Shown here piece after piece: positions 17,606 to 25,975 of a stretch of 35,918 nucleotides of DNA. Where the stretch lies: NCBI GenBank assembly GCA_023819315.1, contig JAMWBQ010000008.1, forward strand, positions 1 through 35,918, given 5' to 3'. The stretch's first letter is position 1. Each line of letters opens with the position of its first letter. The position numbers and the translations under genes were made by a program. The stretch comes from Candidatus Omnitrophota bacterium. Its GTDB lineage: Bacteria > Omnitrophota > Gorgyraeia > Duberdicusellales > 4484-171. The notes beneath the pieces were generated by a model. It saw nothing but the letters and a program-made list of their open reading frames with translations, was not told where the DNA came from and searched no databases.

Positions 17606-17695
17606 TTACTTTCTCTTGTGTCTCTGCTGTTTCCTTCGTTTCTTGAACCAATGACGTTTAACCTTCCTTAACTTCCTTTTTCTTCCACAAGGCAT
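17606..17695 (-). CDS. Tiny basic protein, COX24/mS38 (AURKAIP1) type
   Basis: A 29-residue ORF with a good GGAGG Shine-Dalgarno starts 11 bases after the hisG stop. It begins MPCGRKRKLRKVKRH and ends KQQRHKRK; over half its residues are Arg or Lys. Bacterial AURKAIP1/COX24-domain proteins have this size, often the same MPCG or similar start, and a KxHxxKKRxKxxRHK pattern. They are related to mitochondrial mS38 and mycobacterial bS22, which bind the small ribosomal subunit. The assignment rests on composition and motif and is inference. The gene is easily missed because of its length. Confidence 0.75.
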   Translation of the reverse strand: MPCGRKRKLRKVKRHWFKKRRKQQRHKRK

Positions 17696-17706
17696 ACCTT
17701 CCTCCC

Positions 17707-18582
17707 TCAATGGATAAGTTTATTTAAGGGGTATTCAATTATACCTTCTGCACCGTTTTCCTTAAGCTTGGGAATGAGTTCTCTAACTTGTTTCTCCTCT
17801 ACGATAATTTCTAAAGCAAACCAATTCTTAAGGGTTAAAGGGGAAATCGTAGGCTTTTTAAGCGCTGGTAAGATTTTAATAACATTATTCAAATTTTTAC
17901 TATTTACATTTAACTTCAAACCTACTTTTCCTTCCGCTTCTAAAGCACCTTTAAGAAGCATACGAATACAATCTATTTTTTGCTTTTTCCATCTGTTTTT
18001 ATATGAATTTTTATTAGCAATAAACTTGGTAGTAGAAACACAAATCGTAGCTAACTCTCTTAGCCCATTGGCTCTTAAGGATTCTCCTGTTTCCGTAAGT
18101 TCTACTATGGCATCAACTAATCCGCTCTTTACCTTCACTTCCGTTGCTCCCCAACTAAACTCTATATCCACTTTTATATTTTCTTTTTCAAAGAATCTTT
18201 TAGTGTAATTGTAAAGCTCAGTAGCAATCTTTTTACCTTCAAGGTCTTTAATATTAACTATGGAAGAATCATCCTTTACCGCTACTACCCATCTAACAGG
18301 TCTATTTGTTCTCTTGGCATAAACTAACTCATCTAAAATTAATACATCTGAACAATTATCTAAAATCCAATCGTAACCTGTAATCCCACAATCAATTGCC
18401 CCCTCCTCCACATAACGTGATAATTCTTGCGCACGCACCATAAAAACTTTAATCTCGGAATCATCTATCGCAGGAAAATACGACCTTGAACTTATAGAGA
18501 TATTAAAACCTGCCTTCTTAAACAACTCTAAAGTTCTCTCCTGTAAACTACCTTTGGGAATACCTAAATTAAGCGTACCCAT
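17707..18582 (-). CDS. hisG: ATP phosphoribosyltransferase (long form)
   Basis: HisG joins PRPP to ATP in the first step of histidine synthesis. The 291-residue length matches the long form, which has a C-terminal regulatory ACT-like domain and does not need HisZ. Visible features: LNLGIPKGSLQERTLELF, AIDCGITGYDW, the PRPP loop DAIVELTETGESLRANGL, and the C-terminal domain from about 215 (LKLNVNSKNLNNVIKILPAL). Histidine feedback through that domain is expected from the family. No other his gene is in the window. A strong promoter lies just upstream, but no Shine-Dalgarno is visible before the ATG. Confidence 0.95.
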   Translation of the reverse strand: MGTLNLGIPKGSLQERTLELFKKAGFNISISSRSYFPAIDDSEIKVFMVRAQELSRYVEEGAIDCGITGYDWILDNCSDVLILDELVYAKRTNRPVRWVVAVKDDSSIVNIKDLEGKKIATELYNYTKRFFEKENIKVDIEFSWGATEVKVKSGLVDAIVELTETGESLRANGLRELATICVSTTKFIANKNSYKNRWKKQKIDCIRMLLKGALEAEGKVGLKLNVNSKNLNNVIKILPALKKPTISPLTLKNWFALEIIVEEKQVRELIPKLKENGAEGIIEYPLNKLIH

Positions 18583-18600
18583 AATATTTTAAATTTGTCT

Positions 18601-18629
18601 ATTATACATTTATAAAAATGTTTTGTAAA
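18601..18629 (-). promoter_or_regulatory. Sigma70-type promoter for hisG
   Basis: On the minus strand, TTTACA (18629-18624) and TATAAT (18606-18601) are separated by exactly 17 bases. Transcription should begin near 18594, giving a 5' leader of only about 12 bases, which contains no Shine-Dalgarno. It starts a new unit after the beta-propeller gene. Confidence 0.75.
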
Positions 18630-18657
18630 GTATAAACCCAAAATAGTTTTTATTTAG

Positions 18658-20184
18658 CTATCGCTTTTCTTTTATTCGTTTAGAAAAATACCCACCGGTA
18701 TAACCATCGAGAACAGCAGTAAGCTCTTTAAGACGCAACTCTTTATTCAATCTTTCCATTTCACTAAACGAACCCATTTGGAGTTCTAACTTTATTCTCA
18801 ATCGTTCAAAGTATACCCTGTTGATATCATCGAGTATATTTATTCTCAACTGGGTATTCAATCTACTGCGGCTATCAACATCGTCTTCGTAAGAATTCCA
18901 AATAACATCACCTACATCCCAAGAAAAATTAACTCCCCAATCTCTTGGTCCAACAGCAAACTGCCCACCAGAACTATATGTTCCGTAAATAGTTTTATCG
19001 TAACTGATGTCTATCTCGGGAAACAAACCACGTAGTTTTAATGCATTTCTCCACTGCCTAATCTTCTCGGGATGCACCTCATTGTAGCGCAAAGCGACCT
19101 TTTGAACTTCCTCTATAGAGGGTTCACCTTCTATAACTTCCTCTATCTTTGTGGAATAAACCGATGAAGTAAGTTGTTCTCTTAAAAACAATCCTCTATC
19201 TGTAGCCACAAAGAGTCTACCTTTACGATCAAAATCTAACCAATAGGTATCCTGTGTAGATAAACCTTCAAAAAGAGGAGAAACGAACTCTTTCTTAAGA
19301 TTAACTAAGAAAATTCCTCTATTGGTAGTTATATAAAGGGTATCCTTTTCTGATTTCGTTTGAAATATACCTCGCACATCAACGTTTTCTATAAGGGGAA
19401 GGAGAACTTTTTTCCAACTCTTACCCTCATCGTAAGAAACAAAAAGTCCTCGAGACAAACCTAAATAGACTATCCTATCATCGTATCTATCTACAGTTAT
19501 ATAGCGACAACTAAGATTATCCTCTGTTTCTTCAGGAGATTCTTCTGTTTGGTTATCATCTTGGTTTTCATCTAATAAAACGAACACCCTTTCAAAATTC
19601 TTAAAATCCTTACCCTTACCTATATACACACCTTTACTTGAGGCTAAATAAATTCTATCTTGAGAAAAATCTAAAGAATAAACAACTAACTTTTCGGGCA
19701 AACCTTCTAATTTTCGCCACTGCCAGGCACCCTGATAAGTATACCTTAAATCAACTGTTGTTCCTAAGTATAAACGGTCTTTAAATGCTCCTATACATTT
19801 ACCCTCCACACTAGGAGAAAAGGTAAAGATTTTCTCAGTTTTGCCGTCAGAAATTGAATAAACACCTGCAGAAGTAACTATATAAATAGTATCGTATAAA
19901 GAATCATCTACGTAGATATCATTTATAATCCCATCTTTAGCTACAAAAATACTTTGCCAACTCCTGCCAGAGTCTTGACTTTTAAAAACAACATTCTCAC
20001 TTGTAACGTAAACAATATTATCTTCTAAAGGCGAAACGAAAATTCTTTTTATTAGAGTTTTATCTATACCATCTATATTTACAAAAATACCCCAAGCTGG
20101 ATTAACAAAAATAAAAAAAATCACAGGGATTAAAATAAAATAACGCAGATCCCCTCCCTGAATCAAAAAAACTTTATATAACAT
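18658..20184 (-). CDS. Exported Asp-box beta-propeller protein with C-terminal barrel-like region
   Basis: The 508-residue protein has a hydrophobic export signal (about 13-32). A beta-propeller follows (about 35-350), with two exact Asp-boxes, SQDSGRSW (69-76) and SYDEGKSW (250-257), and repeated GV/GLF(V) blades. This is the BNR/YCF48-type fold. An acidic insert rich in Glu and Asp lies near 205-223. From about 365 the sequence changes: a helical stretch resembling the TolC-like LRGLFPEIDISYDKT, then alternating strands (WGVNFSWDVGDVIWNSY). This suggests an outer-membrane-associated domain. The function is unknown. The ATG overlaps the pilZ gene by 11 bases; a start a few codons downstream is possible. 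Confidence 0.75.
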   Translation of the reverse strand: MLYKVFLIQGGDLRYFILIPVIFFIFVNPAWGIFVNIDGIDKTLIKRIFVSPLEDNIVYVTSENVVFKSQDSGRSWQSIFVAKDGIINDIYVDDSLYDTIYIVTSAGVYSISDGKTEKIFTFSPSVEGKCIGAFKDRLYLGTTVDLRYTYQGAWQWRKLEGLPEKLVVYSLDFSQDRIYLASSKGVYIGKGKDFKNFERVFVLLDENQDDNQTEESPEETEDNLSCRYITVDRYDDRIVYLGLSRGLFVSYDEGKSWKKVLLPLIENVDVRGIFQTKSEKDTLYITTNRGIFLVNLKKEFVSPLFEGLSTQDTYWLDFDRKGRLFVATDRGLFLREQLTSSVYSTKIEEVIEGEPSIEEVQKVALRYNEVHPEKIRQWRNALKLRGLFPEIDISYDKTIYGTYSSGGQFAVGPRDWGVNFSWDVGDVIWNSYEDDVDSRSRLNTQLRINILDDINRVYFERLRIKLELQMGSFSEMERLNKELRLKELTAVLDGYTGGYFSKRIKEKR

Positions 20185-20473
20185 ACAAAAGGATTGTGCC
20201 TACCTGTTCAAACTCAATACCTGACTCAAATCTGCTTTCCTTAGGGGTGGTCCAGACAACTTTACCTTTAACAAAGAAAGGAGCAGTATTAGGTAGGACC
20301 CTAAATTCGCAACTTATAGAAGTGAATTTTTCCAAAGGAGAATTAGTTAATATTTTCATACCACGCACACTTATATCCAATATGCGCATCTCTTCTTTCC
20401 TACCTTTATAATCAAACTGAGTGTTTTCGTCCTCTAAATTCCACCTTTCAAATTTCCTTTTTTCTTCTCCCAT
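20174..20473 (-). CDS. PilZ-domain protein (probable c-di-GMP receptor)
   Basis: This is a 99-residue, single-domain PilZ protein. Both halves of the c-di-GMP-binding signature are present: RKFER (RxxxR, residues 6-10) and DISVRG (DxSxxG, 33-38). The rest is the PilZ beta-barrel (VKGKVVWTTPKESRFESGIEFEQV). Single-domain PilZ proteins pass the c-di-GMP signal to pili, flagella or polysaccharide machinery. It follows cheW by 13 bases, which ties it to the chemosensory module. Confidence 0.88.
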   Translation of the reverse strand: MGEEKRKFERWNLEDENTQFDYKGRKEEMRILDISVRGMKILTNSPLEKFTSISCEFRVLPNTAPFFVKGKVVWTTPKESRFESGIEFEQVGTILLYVI

Positions 20474-20486
20474 ATTATCCCCCTTA

Positions 20487-20978
20487 TTAAACTTTTTCCT
20501 TAAACTCTGTTCTCTTTATCTCTTCTACTTCTTCAAAGGAAAGAATTCTTGCTAAATCAATAATAATAATTAATCTCTCCCCCCATTTACCCACACCTTT
20601 AATATACCTCTGGTGAACATCAGTAGCAATTATTTGTGGTGGTTCTTCAATATTATCTTTAGAAAGGCGCAGGACTTCTGTTACTTCATCAACAACCACA
20701 CCTATAGAACTACTTTCTACTTCAACAACAATAATTCTTGTTTTCTCCGAACGACCAATTGATTTTAAATTTAAGCGTTTAGCTAAATCAATTAAAACTA
20801 AGATTTGTCCGCGAAGATTTATTACTCCCTCAACAAAAGAAGGTGCACGAGGAACATAGGTAACAGGTAACATTCTAACAATTTCTTTTACCTTACCTAT
20901 CTCTACACCAAACTCCTCTTTACCTATCTTGAATACTACTAACTGACACTCTTTTATAGAATTCTCCTTTTGTTGCAT
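20487..20978 (-). CDS. cheW: Chemotaxis coupling protein CheW
   Basis: CheW links chemoreceptors to the CheA kinase. The 163-residue protein is a single CheW domain: QLVVFKIGKEEFGVEIGKVKEIV, YVPRAPSFVEGVINLRGQILVLIDL, then VVVDEVTEVLRLSKDNI. The conserved NLRG (about 71-74) is in place. It has 10-20 extra residues at each end compared with E. coli CheW. It lies between the chemoreceptor and the PilZ gene in a tightly packed run. Confidence 0.95.
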   Translation of the reverse strand: MQQKENSIKECQLVVFKIGKEEFGVEIGKVKEIVRMLPVTYVPRAPSFVEGVINLRGQILVLIDLAKRLNLKSIGRSEKTRIIVVEVESSSIGVVVDEVTEVLRLSKDNIEEPPQIIATDVHQRYIKGVGKWGERLIIIIDLARILSFEEVEEIKRTEFKEKV

Positions 20979-20990
20979 AGAATCGCCTCT

Positions 20991-22682
20991 CTATACTTTA
21001 AATCGCTTTATCAACTCCTGAAGATTAGCTGCGGTATTAGCTAACTCCTGAGCACTAGAGGCTATCTCTTCCATACTAGCGGTCATCTCTTGAATAGAAC
21101 TAGAAACTTCCTCAACAGATGCAGCAGAACCTTCGGATATAGAAGCTACCTCAGTAATCGTCTTGTTAACCTCACCGGCATTGACTATCTGAACCTCACT
21201 TGCTACAGCTATCTGCTCAACTCTCAAGGCAGTTGTTTCTGCTGACTTTAGAATCTTATCCAAAGCCTGACGCATCTTATTAATGATCAATCTACCTTCC
21301 TCTATCTCTTGGGAAGTAACTTTAACAGAATTAACTGCCTGTGATGTTTCCTGTTGAATGGTTCGTATTAAACTACCTATCTGTTCGGCGGCCTGTGCTG
21401 AATTCTCTGCTAATTTTCTTACCTCTTCAGCAACTACAGCAAATCCTCTCCCTGTTTCTCCTGCACGGGCAGCTTCTATAGCAGCATTTAGAGCTAAAAG
21501 GTTAGTCTGGTCAGCTATGTTAGTAATTACCTCTACAATCCTACCTATCTCTTGGGAACGTTCTCCTAATTTACCTACAATTTGAGCAATCTCATTAGAA
21601 ACCTCTGATATACGCATAGTTTTATCTACCGCTTCTATAGAATCATTTACTCCCTGTTGAGCTAACTGAGTTGTCTCATGAGAAGCCTTTGCTCCTTCGT
21701 TAGCATTACCAGTTATCTGTTTTACCGAAGCAACCATCTTCTCTACAATAGTAGAACTTTCCTCCATTTTCTTTGCCTGTAGAGAGATACCTTTGGTAAT
21801 CTGCTGAATAGAAGTAGATATACCCTGTAAAGAGGCATTTATCTGCTCAATAGCTGAAGAGAGTTGAGAACTGGTAGCAGAAACTCTCTCTGATGTTCCC
21901 CAAACTTGCACTATCAATGTTCTTAACCCTACTAACATTTGATTAAATGCCTTAGCGAACATGCCAAATTCATCGTTCGTTCTTACCGGCACAGTTACAC
22001 TTAAATCACCGGCAGCATTAGCAATCTCTTCTATACGACTCAATACCAATCTTAAAGAATAAACTATCCCATCAGTAACAAAAAAAGCTATCCCTAAACC
22101 AATTACCACACCTAAAATTATTATCCCCATTACAATGACTTTCAGTCTCTTAGCCAATAAAATCATAGTTTTCTGATAATTCTCTGCCTCCATCCTCAAT
22201 GTATCTGATAATCTACTAATCTTTATATAAACTTCCTTGGCTAAAGGTATTATTTCTTTAGTATAAAGCCCTATAGCTTGATCTTTTTCTCCCTTACTGT
22301 ATAAATCTCTAACCATCTTTGTTAAACTGTAAAACTTCTGGTAAGGTTCTCTTATAGCTAAATAAATTTCCATAATTTTAGGATTATCGCTTTTAAATTT
22401 CTCATACCAATTCCAAAATTCGGAATTAAAATAATCTATTTCCTGATTAGATATTTTATTAGTGATAAGCTGTTGGTATAAGGTATTATACGACTCTTGA
22501 TATTTAACTAACATTTTCTCTAAAAATACACTTAAAAATAAATCCTCTGTAGTGCGATTATGTAGAGTAAAAAACTTAATTATATAAAAGGTGTTAACAA
22601 CCCCCAAAATAATCAAGAAGAGTAAAATTACCCCAAAAGCCAACATTAATTTCTTTCTAATAGTAACTTTAAATTTAAACAT
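20991..22682 (-). CDS. Methyl-accepting chemotaxis protein
   Basis: This 563-residue receptor has a typical layout. TM1 is at about 12-31 and an extracytoplasmic helical sensor of about 150 residues (35-180) follows, predicted as a four-helix bundle. TM2 is at about 182-203 and a HAMP domain at about 204-256 ([18 protein letters not shown]). The long cytoplasmic coiled-coil has the signalling tip [20 protein letters not shown] and [17 protein letters not shown]. The ligand cannot be read from the sequence. There is no C-terminal CheR-docking pentapeptide; the protein ends [10 protein letters not shown]. It is followed by cheW and preceded by cheC. Confidence 0.95.
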   Translation of the reverse strand: MFKFKVTIRKKLMLAFGVILLFLIILGVVNTFYIIKFFTLHNRTTEDLFLSVFLEKMLVKYQESYNTLYQQLITNKISNQEIDYFNSEFWNWYEKFKSDNPKIMEIYLAIREPYQKFYSLTKMVRDLYSKGEKDQAIGLYTKEIIPLAKEVYIKISRLSDTLRMEAENYQKTMILLAKRLKVIVMGIIILGVVIGLGIAFFVTDGIVYSLRLVLSRIEEIANAAGDLSVTVPVRTNDEFGMFAKAFNQMLVGLRTLIVQVWGTSERVSATSSQLSSAIEQINASLQGISTSIQQITKGISLQAKKMEESSTIVEKMVASVKQITGNANEGAKASHETTQLAQQGVNDSIEAVDKTMRISEVSNEIAQIVGKLGERSQEIGRIVEVITNIADQTNLLALNAAIEAARAGETGRGFAVVAEEVRKLAENSAQAAEQIGSLIRTIQQETSQAVNSVKVTSQEIEEGRLIINKMRQALDKILKSAETTALRVEQIAVASEVQIVNAGEVNKTITEVASISEGSAASVEEVSSSIQEMTASMEEIASSAQELANTAANLQELIKRFKV

Positions 22683-22684
22683 AA

Positions 22685-23302
22685 TCAGATGCTCAATACC
22701 TCAAATATCTTCTTCAAAGATAATTGATCAGGGAAAAATAAGAAGATAGTGTTAAAATTTATATCCTTAACTTTCAAGTCAGTTCTAATAAAAAACGCTT
22801 CTTCAGAATGTTGAGCGATCTGAATAAAGATAAAATCGAGAAGAGCAGATACCATATCTAAGGCTAAAGAAGGAACACCATAAAGGATAGATAATCCGGT
22901 AATATCGCTAAGAGCGTTCATATGTGCTCCTGTAAGGATATTAACTACTTCTTTCAAACAAGATTGAAAGAGAAGGTCATCTGAGTTTATCTCTTCAGCT
23001 TTTTTACCTAAAAGTATACTCCCCAAAATTTTACCATCTTCGGGAGAGAGGAGAAACAATGCCCTACCACTTATCTCTCCCTGTAATCCTGTATCTAATA
23101 CGAAAAGTGGTTTCTCAGGGTCACCTAATATTCTATCTAAGTTTTCTAAGGGAATAAGATTTGTCTCGGGCAAAGTAATTTCTACTTTGGTATTCAACAT
23201 CTCAGAAAGAGCAGTAGCTGCTCTACCTGCTCCTATTGTTCCAATTTCTCTCAATACATCTAACTGAGCTAAAGATATTCTTCTCTCTTCCATAGAAAAC
23301 AT
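22685..23302 (-). CDS. cheC: CheC-type CheY-P phosphatase
   Basis: CheC removes phosphate from CheY and, with CheD, adjusts receptors. The 205-residue protein has two pseudo-symmetric family motifs. The second ([18 protein letters not shown]) keeps Glu118 and Asn121. The first ([17 protein letters not shown]) keeps Glu19 but has Thr22 where asparagine is expected, so one of the two active sites looks disabled. The spacing of 99 residues between the two glutamates matches the two-site CheC family. It starts right after cheB ends (no gap), and cheD is two genes upstream, so a CheC-CheD complex is likely. Confidence 0.92.
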   Translation of the reverse strand: MFSMEERRISLAQLDVLREIGTIGAGRAATALSEMLNTKVEITLPETNLIPLENLDRILGDPEKPLFVLDTGLQGEISGRALFLLSPEDGKILGSILLGKKAEEINSDDLLFQSCLKEVVNILTGAHMNALSDITGLSILYGVPSLALDMVSALLDFIFIQIAQHSEEAFFIRTDLKVKDINFNTIFLFFPDQLSLKKIFEVLSI

Positions 23303-24340
23303 CTATAACCTTTTTACTATTTCTTCTGCTATACAATCTATATTTAGAACCTTATCGGCTATGCCTGCATCAACTACCGCTTTAGGCATACCATAAACAA
23401 CACAAGAATCTTTATCCTGAGCAATAACGAATCCACCCTTTTCCTTTACCAACTTTACACCTTCTAAACCATCTTTACCCATACCGGTTAAAATAACTGC
23501 AATAGTATTTTTCCCCATCACCTCTGCTACCGAACTTATGGTTACATCGGCTGATGGTCTAACATTATTAACTAAAGCGGTATCATCTAATCTTAAAACA
23601 AACCCACTGTTCCTGTCAAGATTTATTCTCTCTAATAACATATTGTAACCTCCAGGAGCAAGATACCCCATCCCTATCAATACAAAATCTCCCTCCTCTG
23701 CTTCTTTGGTTTTAATTGGTGAATACCAAGAAATTCTTTCAGCAAAACTCTTGGTAAAACCTTTGGGCATATGTTGAACTATTAGAAAAGATGCTGAACA
23801 ATGGGAAGGTATCTTTTTCATAATTTCTATAATAGCTCTTGGGCCACCTGTAGAAGCAGCAATTACTACAACCTTACCCACAGATAAACCTTCTTCAACT
23901 AAAGACATCCCCCTAAAATTAGCTAAATAACTTTTCAAATCTACTTGGGAAACAATCTTGATTTTTGAAATAATCTCCTCCTTAAAATTGTATAGGTCAA
24001 AGGATACCTCTCCTGAAGGTTTAGGGATAAAGTCTATTGCTCCTAACTCCAATGCTCTCATAGTAGTCTCTGCACCTTTTTGAGTATAAGCAGAAAGCAT
24101 TACTATCTTCTTAGGAGACCTTACCATTATCTCTTTAAGAAGAGATAAACCATTCGTATCGGGTAAGTTTATATCCAAAGTAATTACATCTATATCAAGT
24201 TTATCTATCTTTTCCAAAGCCTCTTTACCAGAAGAAACTTTATCAACCACTTTGAATCTTAGTTCACTACTAAGAATATCGCAAATTATCTTCTGCATAA
24301 GGGGAGAATCTTCTACTACTAAAATATTAACCTTATCCAT
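23303..24340 (-). CDS. cheB: Chemotaxis methylesterase/deamidase CheB
   Basis: CheB removes methyl groups from receptor glutamates. The 345-residue protein has an N-terminal receiver (acceptor Asp56 in DVITLDINLP, with acidic Glu10-Asp11) and a C-terminal esterase. The catalytic triad is complete: Ser163 in IAASTGGP, His190 in VQHMPKGF and Asp290 in TGMGKDG. These positions closely match E. coli CheB. The gene is packed between cheD and cheC. The opposing methyltransferase, cheR, is only a remnant nearby. Confidence 0.96.
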   Translation of the reverse strand: MDKVNILVVEDSPLMQKIICDILSSELRFKVVDKVSSGKEALEKIDKLDIDVITLDINLPDTNGLSLLKEIMVRSPKKIVMLSAYTQKGAETTMRALELGAIDFIPKPSGEVSFDLYNFKEEIISKIKIVSQVDLKSYLANFRGMSLVEEGLSVGKVVVIAASTGGPRAIIEIMKKIPSHCSASFLIVQHMPKGFTKSFAERISWYSPIKTKEAEEGDFVLIGMGYLAPGGYNMLLERINLDRNSGFVLRLDDTALVNNVRPSADVTISSVAEVMGKNTIAVILTGMGKDGLEGVKLVKEKGGFVIAQDKDSCVVYGMPKAVVDAGIADKVLNIDCIAEEIVKRL

Positions 24341-24342
24341 AA

Positions 24343-24840
24343 CTATAATTCTTTTTCTCCATAGAAAATAGTTTTTACTTTCACTTTACCCGTATCCAAA
24401 TAGAACTCTATAGTTCTGCCAAAATTACCTCCTACATCTTCAGCAGATATTCTTATCTTTAAGTTATTCAGAGACTCCTTAGCTTTCTCTATATTCTTAG
24501 TACCTACATTAAAAATACTATTACCAGAAACAGTGGTAAACATATGAGCACCACCAAATATCTTAGCTACTAAACTATTAACCGAACAACCTCTAAGCTT
24601 AAGTTCATCTACCATCTTTTCAATAACTGAATTAACAAATCTTGTAGGATTAGAATTAATTTGTGCTTTATCTATATCAGGAAGCATAGGGTGGGCTAAA
24701 CCACCTATCTTTTTTGTATAATCGTAAAGGGTTATACCTAAACAAGAACCTAATCCTCTGGTTACAAGAATATGAGGGGAAGAAGAAATTTTAAATTCAC
24801 CCATACCAACTTCGATTATTTTAATTTCCTCTACCACCAT
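24343..24840 (-). CDS. cheD: Chemoreceptor glutamine deamidase CheD
   Basis: CheD converts receptor glutamines to glutamates and also binds CheC. The 165-residue protein keeps the catalytic triad: Thr27, Cys33 (TRGLGSCLG) and His50 (GGLAHPMLP), each six residues later than in the Thermotoga protein. KIFGGAHMF near the middle is also typical. The ATG has no strong Shine-Dalgarno. A second in-frame ATG at codon 13 would still keep the triad, but the residues before it (IKIIEVG) look like family sequence, so I kept the longer form. Confidence 0.95.
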   Translation of the reverse strand: MVVEEIKIIEVGMGEFKISSSPHILVTRGLGSCLGITLYDYTKKIGGLAHPMLPDIDKAQINSNPTRFVNSVIEKMVDELKLRGCSVNSLVAKIFGGAHMFTTVSGNSIFNVGTKNIEKAKESLNNLKIRISAEDVGGNFGRTIEFYLDTGKVKVKTIFYGEKEL

Positions 24841-24942
24841 TTTGTATAATTCTAAGATGATTTCTGTTAACTATTTAGTTTTCTCTTAAAAAACATATAA
24901 ATTTTGTTATTACAATTTTTATTTATAAAGGTTCCTAAGATA

Positions 24943-25320
24943 CTATTTATCTTTTCCCAAAACTCTTCTTATTGCTTCCGCCACCCTTGAAGGTTGAAAT
25001 GGTTTAACGATGAAATCTTTTGCCCCTGACTGTATAGCTTCTACAACCAAAGCATGTTGTCCCATCGCAGAAACCATAACAATCTTTGCCTTGGGATCTA
25101 ACTTAATAATCTCTTTAACAGCAGATATACCATCAATTTCTTCCATCTTAGGCATAACTATATCCATAGTAACCAAATCAGGGCGCAATGTTTTATACTT
25201 CTCCACAGCTTCCTTACCATTCTCCGCTTCTCCTACTACCTCAAAACCTTCTTTCTTCAAAATGTCGGAAAGCATCTTTCTCATAAACAAAGCATCATCC
25301 ACTATTAAAACTCTTGCCAT
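24943..25320 (-). CDS. cheY: CheY-type response regulator (copy 1)
   Basis: This is a 125-residue single receiver domain. The acidic pocket is Asp8-Asp9, the phospho-acceptor Asp53 (LVTMDIVMP) and the lysine in FIVKPF. It is phosphorylated by CheA and presumably acts on a motor or pilus complex. After the acceptor the loop reads MPKMEEIDGI, three residues longer than in E. coli CheY (MPNMDGL). There is no output domain. It lies 102 bases upstream of cheD and directly downstream of the broken cheR, with a GGGAGG Shine-Dalgarno. Confidence 0.94.
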   Translation of the reverse strand: MARVLIVDDALFMRKMLSDILKKEGFEVVGEAENGKEAVEKYKTLRPDLVTMDIVMPKMEEIDGISAVKEIIKLDPKAKIVMVSAMGQHALVVEAIQSGAKDFIVKPFQPSRVAEAIRRVLGKDK

Positions 25321-25391
25321 ATATTACCTCCCTTCTATGGAAACTTTCTGGAATATTTTATATTCACTACTAACTATAACACATAATTTCC

Positions 25392-25574
25392 TCAAAGAAT
25401 ATGGTAGAATTTCCGCATCTTGGATAAACAATTTTGAGAAAAGAAATCAAATACCTCCCGGTTACGAAAAAACTCTGAAACATTGATTGCTAAGCTCTTT
25501 AAAAATATATTCCACTCCTCAGGGCTATTCTCCAGCAACTTTTTATACTCACCGGTATTATTTATCCCGTATAT
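25392..25574 (-). pseudogene. cheR: Remnant of cheR (chemoreceptor methyltransferase)
   Basis: The 312-base gap between comFB and cheY holds a stop-bounded reading frame without a start codon. It contains EYKKLLENSPEEWNIFLKSL followed by AINVSEFFRNREVFDFF. This is the end of the N-terminal CheR domain: the EExxxFLxxLxINVSEFFRxxxVF pattern is diagnostic. The SAM-binding domain is absent; the frame ends in TGA at 25394-25392 and cheY starts 72 bases later. Just upstream (25632-25588), the frame that continues past the comFB stop reads INLEHYRKMRR, which may be a further degraded piece of the CheR N-terminus. The rest has been deleted. Confidence 0.85.
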
Positions 25575-25632
25575 TTATAAGAGGTTAAAATAGATTTATC
25601 CTCCTCATTTTTCTATAATGTTCTAAATTTAT

Positions 25633-25902
25633 CTAATGACGAGGATTATTTTTTATATGCTCAATCGCCTTGGTTACTTCTCTTATTACATCTACACGAG
25701 ACTGAATATTTATCTCCTGTAACTTTGTATAAACCCTTCCTTCATTAGTTACGATATAACGGGGAGATAATCTATTCAATGCCCAGGCCAACATATCCAA
25801 TTTACACCTATCACATTTACATACATCCTCGCGAGATGAGAGTCCCTCATCTAAACATTCCTTAACCACTTCTTCCATATAATTATGTAATTCCATCTTC
25901 AC
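25633..25902 (-). CDS. ComFB-domain protein (possible c-di-GMP receptor)
   Basis: This 89-residue protein starts MKMELHNYMEEVVKECLDE and has the family's cysteine cluster CKCDRCKLDMLAWALN (Cys28, 30, 33), then LSPRYIVTNEGRVY. This is the late-competence ComFB family. ComFB-like proteins in cyanobacteria have been shown to bind c-di-GMP; whether this one does is inference. The cysteines could bind a metal. It has its own promoter downstream of cheA and a good Shine-Dalgarno (GGAGAGG). It may act with the PilZ protein at the other end of the chemosensory module. Confidence 0.88.
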   Translation of the reverse strand: MKMELHNYMEEVVKECLDEGLSSREDVCKCDRCKLDMLAWALNRLSPRYIVTNEGRVYTKLQEINIQSRVDVIREVTKAIEHIKNNPRH

Positions 25903-25937
25903 CTCTCCACTTTCAAAATTGTTAATTTTTAAATATT

Positions 25938-25966
25938 ATAATACTTTTACCTAATAAATCCGTCAA
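25938..25966 (-). promoter_or_regulatory. Sigma70-type promoter for comFB
   Basis: On the minus strand, TTGACG (25966-25961) and TATTAT (25943-25938) are separated by 17 bases. It lies just after the cheA stop and about 36 bases before the comFB ATG. It should drive comFB, and probably the second cheY onward through the cheR remnant. Confidence 0.7.
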
Positions 25967-25975
25967 CAAAAAAAT

